NCBI GenBank assembly: GCA_963765625.1
Contig: CAVXXD010000012.1
Location: 310,001 to 374,000 of the forward strand
Direction: 5' to 3'
DNA from: CAVXXD01 sp963765625
GTDB lineage: Bacteria > Actinomycetota > Geothermincolia > Geothermincolales > Geothermincolaceae
Length of the DNA stretch: 64,000 nt
Shown here: positions 53,981 to 62,689 of the stretch, one piece after another
How positions within the stretch are numbered: position 1 is the first letter of the stretch
Layout of the letters: each line of letters opens with the position of its first letter
Translations under genes and position numbers: made by a program
Notes under the pieces: model-generated
What the model was told of the DNA's origin: nothing
What the model saw: the letters and a program-made list of their open reading frames with translations, nothing else
Database searches by the model: none

Positions 53981-56290
53981 TCACTCACTCCCGGCCGGGG
54001 CGCTTTCCGTCAGGGCGTCCAGCTCGTCCTGGGCTTCGTGGTACTGGGGATTGAGGTCAAGTTCCTTTTCGAACATCTCCCTCGCTTTTTCCGGATCGCC
54101 TTGCTGCTTGTAGATCCTGCCCATTTTCAGGTAGATGCCGATCGCGTCGGGTTCCAGCCGCATCACTTTCTCATATTCGTCCAGCGCCTGGCTCCATTCC
54201 CCCATACGCTCCAGGACCTGGGCCCGCAGGTAATGGAGCCAATCGCTGCCGGGGAGATCCGAGAGGTAATCGTCTACCACCTTCAGGGCTTCTTCCAGGT
54301 TGCCCTGCCTTATAAGTATCTCCACCATCCTCTGTACGGACATGAGGAAATACTTCTCTTCGGGCCCTTCCTGGAAAGGTGAGATGCTCTGGTTCAGATA
54401 GTAGGGCAGAAGCTTCAGGGTATCGAGATACTTCTCCACGGCGATATCGTACGCCTCTTCGGCGAAATAGCTCTCTGCCTCGAAATAATAGGCGGCAGGG
54501 CTGTTGGGATAGAGGCGCTGGGCTTCCTCGAGCGAAGCGCGGCCGGAATCTCCCTGCTCCAGGTTGAGGAGGAGTAGCCCCTTGGAGAGGTGGCCGAAAG
54601 CATCTTGCTGTTCCAGCTCTATGGCGCGGTCCAGGTGGGCCATGGACTTGTCGGAGTATTCGAAGCCCTCCAGCTTTTCACTGCTATTGAACAAGTCGAG
54701 GTAGATCGAACCCAGCAGCCGGTGGACCTCCGGGTTGGTCTCGAGATAGCCGAGGGAGTCCAGATAGTCCTGCACCGCCACGGCCCTGTCTCCGTACCGG
54801 TTCTGGTAGTCGCCCGATTCCTTTTCCGTCGCAGCCAGGAAGAAGAGGGCCAGGACATAACCGGATGCCAGCACGACGGCCAGCGTTATGACCGCCAGGC
54901 CGGCTACCGTGGCCCCACTGCGTTCGCTCTTCACGCCCGGTTGGTCGCCGTCATCCTGCTCGTCCCCACGGGTGGGGGTGGAGACGGCGAACATCGCCCC
55001 GGCGCACAGCCAGCACACCACTCCGGCGAGGGCATTGTACCAGGAGGTATCCAGAAGGTTATGGGCCAGGAAGCCCACCGCGGCTATCCACAGGGCTGCT
55101 CCGGCGGTTCTCATGCTGTCCTCCGGCACCAGGCGCCGAACGGCCCGGACTCTGAACAGGACCAGCAGGGACAGGGCCACGATGAGGATCAGCCCGAAGA
55201 TGCCGCCTTCAGACGCGGTTTCCAGCACGTAGTTGCCGGCGTGTTCCGCGTAATAGGATTCGTATTGGTAATGCTGCACGGAAGTGGGATAGTTGCCTAT
55301 CCCCACACCACCGGCCAGGTTGTCGGTGAACATGTCGATGCCAGTCCTGAAGATACGGAACCTGCTGCTGACGCTGGCCGCGGCGGAAGAAGCGTCGATA
55401 CCGGAATAATCGGCACCCGCCCGGGTCGTTACAGCGGAAGCGTCCCTATTGTCTTTGTCCAGCGGGTCGAAGGCGGAGCAGAGAAGTGAGAGCGCCAGTG
55501 CCAGCAGCAGGGCGACGGCCAGGACCTTCCATCCTTGCTTCCAGCGCCTGCCGGGGACCAGTATGGCCAGTGCTACGGCGATCATCAGCAGAACGGCCCA
55601 GCCGCCGCGCGACTGGGTCAGGTAGAGGCATGTCAACTGGAGGGCGAGGGCTGCTCCCCAGACCCAGGCCAGGATCCTGCGTTTCTCCAGGAGGAGCAGG
55701 GCGACGGTGATCGGTATGGCGATGACCAGGAAGCTCGCGAACCAGTTGGGGCTGGTGAACCTGGAATTGACCCGGTTGGTGATGGTGTAGTCCAGTCCGT
55801 GGCTTCCCATGAACTCGATGATGTCGTTGAAAAAGTAGAAGTATTGCAGAAGGCCGTAAACGCACAGGGAGACGGCCGCGGCGACCACCAGGCCCATGAA
55901 CATGTACAGCTCCTCCCAGCGCCGGAGCAGCAGAAATCCCAGGATAAAAGCGAGGAGGAAAGACCCCGTCAGAAGAAAGCCATGCAGCCCGTCGTAGAGG
56001 CTGTCCACCCAGAGCAGGGAGAGCGCCCCCAGCGCTACCAGGCCCGCGAACGCCCCCAATGTGAAGAGGAAGCCTTTGTCGGTGGATATCCTCGATCTCT
56101 CCAGGTAGAGGTAGGAGGCGATGGCTGCAAGGAGCAGTACCACCGTGAAAAATATCGCGTACTGCCAGCGAAAGTACCCGGCGCCGGCGATGTTGGCCAT
56201 CATCAGGATGACGAAACCCAGGATTGTAGTGATCAGCAGGGGTATCCCGGCACGTATGTTGTTTTCTGCGCTCTCCGATCGTGCTTCCAT
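53981..56290 (-). CDS. O-antigen ligase/polymerase-like membrane protein with C-terminal TPR domain
   Basis: A 769-residue protein. The first 480 residues hold about a dozen membrane helices, with a large outer loop before helix 9 or so that contains VSSRFRIFRTGIDMFTDNLAGGVGIGNY, the conserved Wzy_C (O-antigen ligase/polymerase) signature: R in SRFRIF and G-x-G-x-G after it. After the last helix, residues 530-769 are TPR repeats, for example HYLRAQVLERMGEWSQALDEYEKVMRLEPD split across helices and AIGIYLKMGRIYKQQGDPEKA. Fusion of Wzy_C to TPR occurs in other bacteria. It polymerises or ligates the polysaccharide; the TPR part may hold partners. Confidence 0.85.
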   Translation of the reverse strand: MEARSESAENNIRAGIPLLITTILGFVILMMANIAGAGYFRWQYAIFFTVVLLLAAIASYLYLERSRISTDKGFLFTLGAFAGLVALGALSLLWVDSLYDGLHGFLLTGSFLLAFILGFLLLRRWEELYMFMGLVVAAAVSLCVYGLLQYFYFFNDIIEFMGSHGLDYTITNRVNSRFTSPNWFASFLVIAIPITVALLLLEKRRILAWVWGAALALQLTCLYLTQSRGGWAVLLMIAVALAILVPGRRWKQGWKVLAVALLLALALSLLCSAFDPLDKDNRDASAVTTRAGADYSGIDASSAAASVSSRFRIFRTGIDMFTDNLAGGVGIGNYPTSVQHYQYESYYAEHAGNYVLETASEGGIFGLILIVALSLLVLFRVRAVRRLVPEDSMRTAGAALWIAAVGFLAHNLLDTSWYNALAGVVCWLCAGAMFAVSTPTRGDEQDDGDQPGVKSERSGATVAGLAVITLAVVLASGYVLALFFLAATEKESGDYQNRYGDRAVAVQDYLDSLGYLETNPEVHRLLGSIYLDLFNSSEKLEGFEYSDKSMAHLDRAIELEQQDAFGHLSKGLLLLNLEQGDSGRASLEEAQRLYPNSPAAYYFEAESYFAEEAYDIAVEKYLDTLKLLPYYLNQSISPFQEGPEEKYFLMSVQRMVEILIRQGNLEEALKVVDDYLSDLPGSDWLHYLRAQVLERMGEWSQALDEYEKVMRLEPDAIGIYLKMGRIYKQQGDPEKAREMFEKELDLNPQYHEAQDELDALTESAPAGSE

Positions 56291-56299
56291 GTCAACTTC

Positions 56300-57379
56300 C
56301 TAATCGGCAAACTGGCGGTAGACATTCAGTGTCTCTTGGGCCGTTCTTCTCCAGTCGAACTCACGGGCCCTTTCCAGGCCACGCTCCCTCAACCTGGAGG
56401 CCAGGGCCTCGTTCTCCAGTACGTTCTCCATCTGGTGGGCCAGGTCCTCGTCATCGCCGACATGGGCTTTGAGAGAGGCCTCTCCTCCCACCTCGAGAAA
56501 GACCGAGGCATCTGAGGTTATGACGGGGCAACCGCAGGCCATGGCCTCAAGGGGAGGGAGGCCGAAACCTTCGTAGCTGGACGGGAAGACGAAAAGGTCG
56601 GCCAGGTTGTAGAAGAGGGGAAGGTCGTCTTCGGAGACGTAATCGATGATGGTGACATCATCCTGCAGCCCTTCTTCCCGGATTACATCCATCAGCTTCT
56701 TCCTGTCTTCTGCCCGGTGAGGCCTCCCGATCTTTACCAGCCGCGCTTCCACGCCGTTGCGGCGCAACCTCCCGAAGGCCCTGATGAGGACGGGCAGGTT
56801 CTTTCGGGGCTGCTCCATGCCCACATAGAGGATGATCCGGACATCCCGGCTCATCCCAAGGCCTTCCCGCGTTGCCATGCTCATGGCCATGGGCTTGAAG
56901 CGGTCGTGATCGACACCTGGGTATGCAATGGAGATCTTCTCGCGCGGGTAGCCCAGGCGGGACGCGATCTCGTCCGCCGAAAAACCGGAGATGGTGATAA
57001 TCCTGTCCGCTTTGAGCATACCCCTGGCGGCGAACTTGAGAAAGGCCCGCTCGGGCAGAGGGTAAGCCCCCGGCAGCAGGGGGAAGATGTCGTAGCAGGT
57101 AACCACCGACGGGGAGAGGTCCAGGTAGTTGAGGAGATGCGCCTCTACCATGGAGGCGCAGTGCTTGACACTGTCCTTCCTGGCCTCCCTGGCCGCCATG
57201 AACGGGTAACGGACCAGGCTGAGCGCCTTGCCGGGCCGGCTGAGGTTGTTGCCCGAGTAGCCGATGATCTTGAAATCGACGTCCTTCTCCAGGCGGGCGA
57301 TCACCTCGCCGTAATACTTGGAGATGCCGTCCATCCGCTCGCGCTTTTTACCCTGCAGGACGTCTACCTCGATGCCCAT
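56300..57379 (-). CDS. glycosyltransferase family 4 protein (mannosyltransferase-like)
   Basis: A 359-residue GT-B enzyme; ATG 57379 follows an AAGGAAAT site. The acceptor half has DGISKYYGEVIARL, a typical start of the GT4 group near mannosyltransferases, and IITISGFSADEIASRLGYPREKI. The donor half has ILYVGMEQPRKNLPVLIRAF and LFVFPSSYEGFGLPPLEAMACGCPVI, with E-G-F-G-L-P-P-L-E as the nucleotide-sugar motif. The next gene downstream starts nine bases on. Sugar and linkage unknown. Confidence 0.92.
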   Translation of the reverse strand: MGIEVDVLQGKKRERMDGISKYYGEVIARLEKDVDFKIIGYSGNNLSRPGKALSLVRYPFMAAREARKDSVKHCASMVEAHLLNYLDLSPSVVTCYDIFPLLPGAYPLPERAFLKFAARGMLKADRIITISGFSADEIASRLGYPREKISIAYPGVDHDRFKPMAMSMATREGLGMSRDVRIILYVGMEQPRKNLPVLIRAFGRLRRNGVEARLVKIGRPHRAEDRKKLMDVIREEGLQDDVTIIDYVSEDDLPLFYNLADLFVFPSSYEGFGLPPLEAMACGCPVITSDASVFLEVGGEASLKAHVGDDEDLAHQMENVLENEALASRLRERGLERAREFDWRRTAQETLNVYRQFAD

Positions 57380-57412
57380 TCGATTTCCTTCCAACTGTAT
57401 GAGTCGTGGTTC

Positions 57413-58735
57413 TCATCGGTTCGCCAGAGAATCGAAGACCCGGGCCAACCTCTCGGTCTGGACCCTCTTGTCGAACGTTCCTGTTCTCTCCCTGTTTCCC
57501 ACTTCCGCAACACAGCCATGCTTGTATTGATCGTAATAAAACAGTATCGCGTCACGTATCCCCTGCGCGTCGTCCGGCTCGACGACGGTCCCGGCTCCCA
57601 GGTCCCTGATCAGCCGTGCGGCTGAACCTTCGTATGCCAGGGTCAAGACAGGGCGCCTGGAAGCGAGGTACTCGAACATCTTACCGGGGTATATCAATTC
57701 ACTTCTTTTTACTCCTCCCAGTTGCATTAATAGGAGATGGGACGACCTCGCCAGCCGTATACTCTCCCGGTGATCCTCGAAACCCGTCAGCTCCAGCAGG
57801 CCTTCCAGCTCAAGGGCACTTATGGCCTTGTACGCCTCCATGTCCATGGTGCCGACGATGCGAAAGACACAGTCCTTGATGCTGATGGAGCCTTCATCCA
57901 GCATGTCCCGAAGGACCTTCAGGAGGGTGCGGGGGAAAAGATCGCTGAACATGGTACCCGACCAGGTCATAGTGAAGTATTTTTCAAGTGGAACGGTATC
58001 CGCGAAGTCGTCCGGGTCGTAACCACCCGTGATCGTGTGGAACCGGTTTTCCTCTATGTCCTGGTACCTATGCCTGAATATGTCTACGAGACCTCCCATG
58101 GCGCAGGTCACCGCATCGGCCCTCTTCACGATAGACTCCTCCAGGCGCCTGTCTGCCCACTTTCTGGCCCGGGTCGGTTGCTGGGAAAAGACGTAATCGG
58201 ACATGGGGTCCCTGAACTCGCAGACCCAGGGGAGCTTGGTCGCGGATTTCAAAGCGTAGGCGATCAAGTGGGTAGAAAAAGGGGGGGCGGTGGAGAAGAT
58301 CATGCTGGCGCTCGTTTCCCTTGCAGCCCGTATAGCCGAGTAAAGGGCGAACGGAAACCAGCCGATTTTCTCGTCGGGAATCATCAATTCCTTGATCGTG
58401 TTGATGGTCTGGAAGGGCAATCTGGAATAGGAATACAGCACGTTCTCACTCTGGCCCGTTTTTTTTCCGGGCTTGATCTTTCTAAGTGCTTGCAGGGCCC
58501 TGGTTGGCTCGATGGAATAACTCCGGCTGATGATCAGGTCCTCATTGAGCCCTTCTTCGAGGCTTCCGTCGGCCAGGTTGGTGGGCGCGTCCCGCACCGT
58601 GATCACCACCGGTTCCCACCCGAATTCGGGAAGGTATTTCACGGTCTTGGAAGTTCTTATCGACCCGATCCCCCCCATGGGGGGGAACTCATATGACAGT
58701 ACCAGGACTCTTCTTGCCCCGTTTTGGCAACTCAT
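57413..58735 (-). CDS. glycosyltransferase (GT-B, GT4-like)
   Basis: A 440-residue enzyme, started after a GAGGAG site. The N-terminus VLVLSYEFPPMGGIGSIRTSKTVKYL is typical of a GT4-like subfamily that opens with SYEFPP-x-GG; IFSTAPPFSTHLIAYALK and WVCEFRDPMSDYVF follow. The donor part is less canonical than in its neighbours: LLMQLGGVKRSELIYPGKMFEYLASRRPVL carries the glutamate of the donor site in MFEYL. It ends with a helical segment. It lies 33 bases upstream of the next GT4 gene in the same operon. Sugar unknown. Confidence 0.85.
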   Translation of the reverse strand: MSCQNGARRVLVLSYEFPPMGGIGSIRTSKTVKYLPEFGWEPVVITVRDAPTNLADGSLEEGLNEDLIISRSYSIEPTRALQALRKIKPGKKTGQSENVLYSYSRLPFQTINTIKELMIPDEKIGWFPFALYSAIRAARETSASMIFSTAPPFSTHLIAYALKSATKLPWVCEFRDPMSDYVFSQQPTRARKWADRRLEESIVKRADAVTCAMGGLVDIFRHRYQDIEENRFHTITGGYDPDDFADTVPLEKYFTMTWSGTMFSDLFPRTLLKVLRDMLDEGSISIKDCVFRIVGTMDMEAYKAISALELEGLLELTGFEDHRESIRLARSSHLLLMQLGGVKRSELIYPGKMFEYLASRRPVLTLAYEGSAARLIRDLGAGTVVEPDDAQGIRDAILFYYDQYKHGCVAEVGNRERTGTFDKRVQTERLARVFDSLANR

Positions 58736-58958
58736 GACTTCTCCTCTCGATCGGGAAAGCCTCCTTGCTCAGGAATCATTCTATTTCATTGCAGGCTTTT
58801 ATTGCAGGTGTAGCTGGTGGGTTAGGCGCACGGGGCCAAGCGCATGACGGCACCCTATGCCTTCCCTGCGCGGAGTGGTTAAATAATGATATGCGCAACG
58901 ACGCGATGATCCATCCGTAAACTGTGGGCAGTTCGTCCATAAAGGCGGTTGAGCTATT

Positions 58959-60167
58959 TTGAAAAGAACAGTGTTCGTGATCGTGGCACTCTCCGAATGG
59001 CATTCGGGAGGATTGAGGCATCGAAGACACAGGCTGGCCGAGTACTTAAAGCGGCAAGAGGATACCTTGGACGTATTCTGGGTATACCCGGAAGTAGTTA
59101 AGCCGCCCCTCGCAGAGTACGTAGGGATCATAGCCGGGGCTTTCAGAAATAAGTGCCGACGCAACCAGCAAGGGATAATCGAGATAGGGGTTCCCTGGCA
59201 TCTCGGGCTTGGCTCCATGAGGATCGACGGAGCCTTGGGACGTCCGTTTCTTAAGGGCCTGAAGGCATCGATCGAGGCTCCGGATATCAAGCGGGTTTTG
59301 TGGTTTACTACGCCCACGCTGCCGTTCATGCTAAGCGTCGCCAAATGGGACGCCATCGTCTACGACTGCAGCGATCTCTGGGCAGCGCCGCTGGGCCTGG
59401 CTTCCGAAGGGTCTCTTAGAAAGAGAACGGCAAAGAAGCTCATATTCAGGTTGGAGAACAGAATCATCAGGAGCAGCGAAGTGCTTTTCGCCTCGTCCGG
59501 TTATCTCAGTCAGCAGATCGCTGCAAGGTCCGGCCGAGAGGCAAAGATGATCGAGAACGGGGTTGAGCTGCAGATGTTTCTTGACGGTGAGGCAAACTCC
59601 GCAAGGACTTCTCTGAGTAGCATTCCGAGGCCGAGACTGGGATTTGTAGGGGGCATGAAGAACAAGATCGACTTTGCCCTCCTGGAGCGAGTGGCAGAAG
59701 AAAAACCAGGATGGAGCCTGGTTCTGATCGGACCCGGGATATTAATAGAGCGGGACGACTTCAACCGTTTGTTGCGGCATGATAACGTGCACTGGATCGA
59801 GAAGATCAGACCGGAAGAGGTTCCTGCCTACCTGAGAGGCTTGGATGTCGGCTTGATGCCCTATCGCGAGATTGAATACAACAAAGCGGTATTCCCGCTG
59901 AAGCTGTTCGAGTATCTTGCCGCGGGGCTGCCGGTGGTCGGCTGCGGAGTTCCCGAAACCGGCAGGTATTCCGCCGAAGGGGTGTACCTCCATGTGGCGA
60001 GGGCGGGCTTCATTGGGGCTTGCGAAGCTGCGCTTGCCTGGACGGGGATTGATGACGAAGCTTTTCGGAAGAGCAGGAAAGAATTGGCGGCGCGGGCAGA
60101 CTGGGAGAAAAAGTTCGACTGCATGTACCGTGAAGTCACACGAAGCATGCAGTCGAAACCGTCATAA
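58959..60167 (+). CDS. glycosyltransferase family 4-like protein (TuaH-like)
   Basis: A 402-residue enzyme on the opposite strand from the rest of the locus. The start TTG at 58959 has an AAAGGCGG-like site 12 bases upstream; other starts are possible. The N-terminus FVIVALSEWHSGGLRHRRHRL and WFTTPTLPFMLSVAKWDAIVYDCSDLWA resemble the teichuronic acid TuaH group, where D-C-S-D-x-W is typical. The donor part has RLGFVGGMKNKIDFALLERV, GLDVGLMPYREIEYNKAVFPLKLFEYLAAGLPVV, with the FEYLAAG donor motif. It is divergent from the GT gene at 57.4 kb and converges on the fused pyruvyltransferase gene. G+C is modestly lower than the window average. Confidence 0.82.
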   Translation: MKRTVFVIVALSEWHSGGLRHRRHRLAEYLKRQEDTLDVFWVYPEVVKPPLAEYVGIIAGAFRNKCRRNQQGIIEIGVPWHLGLGSMRIDGALGRPFLKGLKASIEAPDIKRVLWFTTPTLPFMLSVAKWDAIVYDCSDLWAAPLGLASEGSLRKRTAKKLIFRLENRIIRSSEVLFASSGYLSQQIAARSGREAKMIENGVELQMFLDGEANSARTSLSSIPRPRLGFVGGMKNKIDFALLERVAEEKPGWSLVLIGPGILIERDDFNRLLRHDNVHWIEKIRPEEVPAYLRGLDVGLMPYREIEYNKAVFPLKLFEYLAAGLPVVGCGVPETGRYSAEGVYLHVARAGFIGACEAALAWTGIDDEAFRKSRKELAARADWEKKFDCMYREVTRSMQSKPS

Positions 60168-60188
60168 TGGGGCCGGTATGCGGCCGTG

Positions 60189-60211
60189 GGCCTTTCATTG
60201 AATGAAAGGCC
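60189..60211. terminator. hairpin between convergent genes (no T-run)
   Basis: GGCCTTTCATT (60189-60199) pairs perfectly with AATGAAAGGCC (60201-60211). It overlaps the stop of the minus-strand gene. No T-run follows on either strand, so it is at best a weak or factor-assisted terminator. Confidence 0.4.
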
Positions 60212-62627
60212 ATGCGACTCCTCCCCCCCGAACCCCCTCAAGGGCTGCGGTGATCCGGCCGCTTTCGCCGTAGCTGTCTTTCGCCAGCCTTTCGATCAAT
60301 ATCTTGACGTCACCCCTCCTGATGCCGTTTTCCGGCTCAAGGAGATACTCTTCTTGCCCGAACAGCCTCAAGAGACTCGGGTATTTATCGGCCCAACCGA
60401 CAACGATGGCGGGCACGCTGTTCCTGTAGGCATGGATTATCGAGTGATATCTGGAAGAGAGAATAAAACGGCACTGCCTTATCAGATCCTCTGCCTGGAT
60501 GGAATTGAGGCCATCAAAGTAGTCGTCGATGATGCCGGTCCCCTCGTATCTCTCCAGCAACAATCGGCATATCTCCCGGTCCTCCTCCGCATACCACGTC
60601 AAACAGGTCGCAAAGCCGTTCTCTTTGATGGACGATAGAGCCTCATCGTAAAGGGAAAAGAAATCCTCCCCACGCATTCTCTCGTAGACCTTCCTGCTCG
60701 GAACGATGCCTACCGAATCATCCGGCAACGCGGCCAACTCCAGGCAGGCTCCATCCCGCAAGAGGACGTCGATATCGGGAGGTCGGCTGGTCAGAACGAT
60801 GTCCGGAACCACTCGCAGCCCCCTTACGTAGCGTTCGAGGTACCTCCTGCTCTCCTCTTCCCGCGGGAATATGTTGACGGGGTACTTCAGATACAGGGAC
60901 ATGAGGCCGGAAAGAAACAGCCTCGCGGGTCTCGGGTAATCCCAGGGGCCGAAGGATTGAGGCAGGAGAGTGACCCTGGCTCGCAGCCTTCTGGCGACCA
61001 TCAAATTCATGACGTACTGTAAGGATTTCTGCCAATCGAATTTGGAGCTGAGGGAGAACCCGCTGATATCAAGTAATTCGCCTGTTCCCAGAAGCGCTTC
61101 GTCTATATGGTCCACGCGCCGGGGCAGGAAGCGCGAGAACGCTTTCCTCAGGACCCTTGGGCACAGAATGAACATCTTGGTGCTAGTATCCCATTGAGCC
61201 AGATCCACCTTGAAGTCATGCCACTTCTCAGCCTCCGATGGATAGTCGGCGACCAGCAACGTTATCGCGGCCTCCCCGCAACCCCCACGGATCGAGTCCA
61301 TCACCGTCAGGGCCATGGCTTGTGCCCCGCGGTTCGAGAAGTTGGAACCCAACACTCCGATGCCCTCCTGGTGGTTGAACTCCTGCCTGCCGGAAAAGGC
61401 GGTAACGATATCGGAAGCCAGCCTCGAGGCCAATATGATCGTAGCGAAGGCGTTCCTGGCATGCTTGAAGGCCATGCGTGATATTTTCTCCTTGACCAGG
61501 CTGCACCTGATCCGGTAGAAACCGGGCATGTCGCCTAGAGTTATCTTCCGCAACTCCCGGGACCTCGCCGCATTGGCGCTCGCGGTGGCTTCCTCGTCGA
61601 CGGTCCCGGGGTACGGCAGTTTCTGAGACGTGAAGATGTCCGCCAGGCCCAGGTCCTCACAGAAGAAGCCCTTCTCACAGGCCAGGAAAGCTCGGCGGCC
61701 CTTTTCCGACCTGATGATGGCGCATGACTTGCCCGTCCTGTCCTCGAATCCGCGGACGTAACAATCTCCCACGGAGATGTCCGCAGCCTGGTTGAGTTTG
61801 TCCGTACAGTGGACGCAACAGGGCAGCTTGAAGAAGGGCTTCAGCTCCATGCGCCGTTCCCTGGGGATGTCGATCGCTCTCCCGCTGGAGAAGGTGATTT
61901 TCATGTCACCCGGCCAGCCACCGGAAGACTTGTCCCTGTATGCCAGGTCGGAGATGCTCTCCCCGGGCTTTCCGTACATCTTCAACATGTAATCAATGAA
62001 CTTCAGGCTCATGACCTGATCGCAGAAAAGGCCGATGAAGAGGGCCTCATCAAGATCCAGCCCCCTTATCTCCGCGAAGTTCCTGATTCCCTTGAGGACG
62101 CAGGGGGTAGCGACAATGATGGTCCTTGCCCCGCTCCTGAGGTTCTCCACAAGATCATAAGCGGAAGCCGGGACGTACTTCGATTTTGCCGCACCGACAA
62201 TCCGGATGGGGTCACTGGTCAACTGTATCCTGGGGATACCGCTCGAAGACCCGATGTTATCCAGAACGGATACGGAATCATACATGCCCTGGCCGAGGAG
62301 ATCGAGGAGCATGCCGGTCACTAACCCGCCACTCGTGGACCCGGCAAGAAGGTTATTATCCCTCGACTTGGCGGCGACGCATCTGACGCTCCTTTCCGGC
62401 AGGACGCCGGGAGGGGAAGGGGTCTCTTCGTCCGTGACGGTTGTACGGCGGCCGGGACAGGCCTCGTGGCAAATACCGCAACCAGTGCACTTCGCTCCAT
62501 CAATAACCGGTAGATACTGTCCGCCGTGCCTGGTCATGCGTATCGCGCCGGAGGGGCATACGGCCCTGCATATCTCGCATGAAACGCAGAGCTTGTCTCG
62601 CAGGATGACGCCGATATCGTCACTCAT
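60195..62627 (-). CDS. fusion of coenzyme F420 hydrogenase/dehydrogenase beta-like protein and polysaccharide pyruvyl transferase
   Basis: An 810-residue two-part protein. The first 400 residues open with two 4Fe-4S motifs (CVSCEICRAVCP and CTGCGICHEACP), then FrhB_FdhB_N features (STSGGLVTGMLLDLL), IIVATPCVLKGIRNF, and FrhB_FdhB_C features (PCCVHCTDKLNQAADISVGD). From about residue 430 comes a polysaccharide pyruvyl transferase domain: VLGSNFSNRGAQAMALTV, LLPQSFGPWD and, near the end, CRFILSSRYHSIIHAYRNSVPAIVVGW, the R-x-H motif of the family. These two functions usually sit on adjacent genes; here they are one chain. AAGGAG precedes the start. It probably makes or reduces a pyruvylated sugar in the polysaccharide. 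Confidence 0.87.
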   Translation of the reverse strand: MSDDIGVILRDKLCVSCEICRAVCPSGAIRMTRHGGQYLPVIDGAKCTGCGICHEACPGRRTTVTDEETPSPPGVLPERSVRCVAAKSRDNNLLAGSTSGGLVTGMLLDLLGQGMYDSVSVLDNIGSSSGIPRIQLTSDPIRIVGAAKSKYVPASAYDLVENLRSGARTIIVATPCVLKGIRNFAEIRGLDLDEALFIGLFCDQVMSLKFIDYMLKMYGKPGESISDLAYRDKSSGGWPGDMKITFSSGRAIDIPRERRMELKPFFKLPCCVHCTDKLNQAADISVGDCYVRGFEDRTGKSCAIIRSEKGRRAFLACEKGFFCEDLGLADIFTSQKLPYPGTVDEEATASANAARSRELRKITLGDMPGFYRIRCSLVKEKISRMAFKHARNAFATIILASRLASDIVTAFSGRQEFNHQEGIGVLGSNFSNRGAQAMALTVMDSIRGGCGEAAITLLVADYPSEAEKWHDFKVDLAQWDTSTKMFILCPRVLRKAFSRFLPRRVDHIDEALLGTGELLDISGFSLSSKFDWQKSLQYVMNLMVARRLRARVTLLPQSFGPWDYPRPARLFLSGLMSLYLKYPVNIFPREEESRRYLERYVRGLRVVPDIVLTSRPPDIDVLLRDGACLELAALPDDSVGIVPSRKVYERMRGEDFFSLYDEALSSIKENGFATCLTWYAEEDREICRLLLERYEGTGIIDDYFDGLNSIQAEDLIRQCRFILSSRYHSIIHAYRNSVPAIVVGWADKYPSLLRLFGQEEYLLEPENGIRRGDVKILIERLAKDSYGESGRITAALEGVRGGGVAWPFIQ

Positions 62628-62689
62628 AGGACACCAACTCCTTGGAGCGAACTTGCTCCTTCCCCGTTTTCAATCTTTATTCTATTCTC

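Noticed and set aside
58736..58958. Small gene or mobile-element remnant between divergent glycosyltransferases
   Set aside because: No ORF with a ribosome-binding site, no inverted terminal repeats; only a short ATTGCAGG duplication near 58790.
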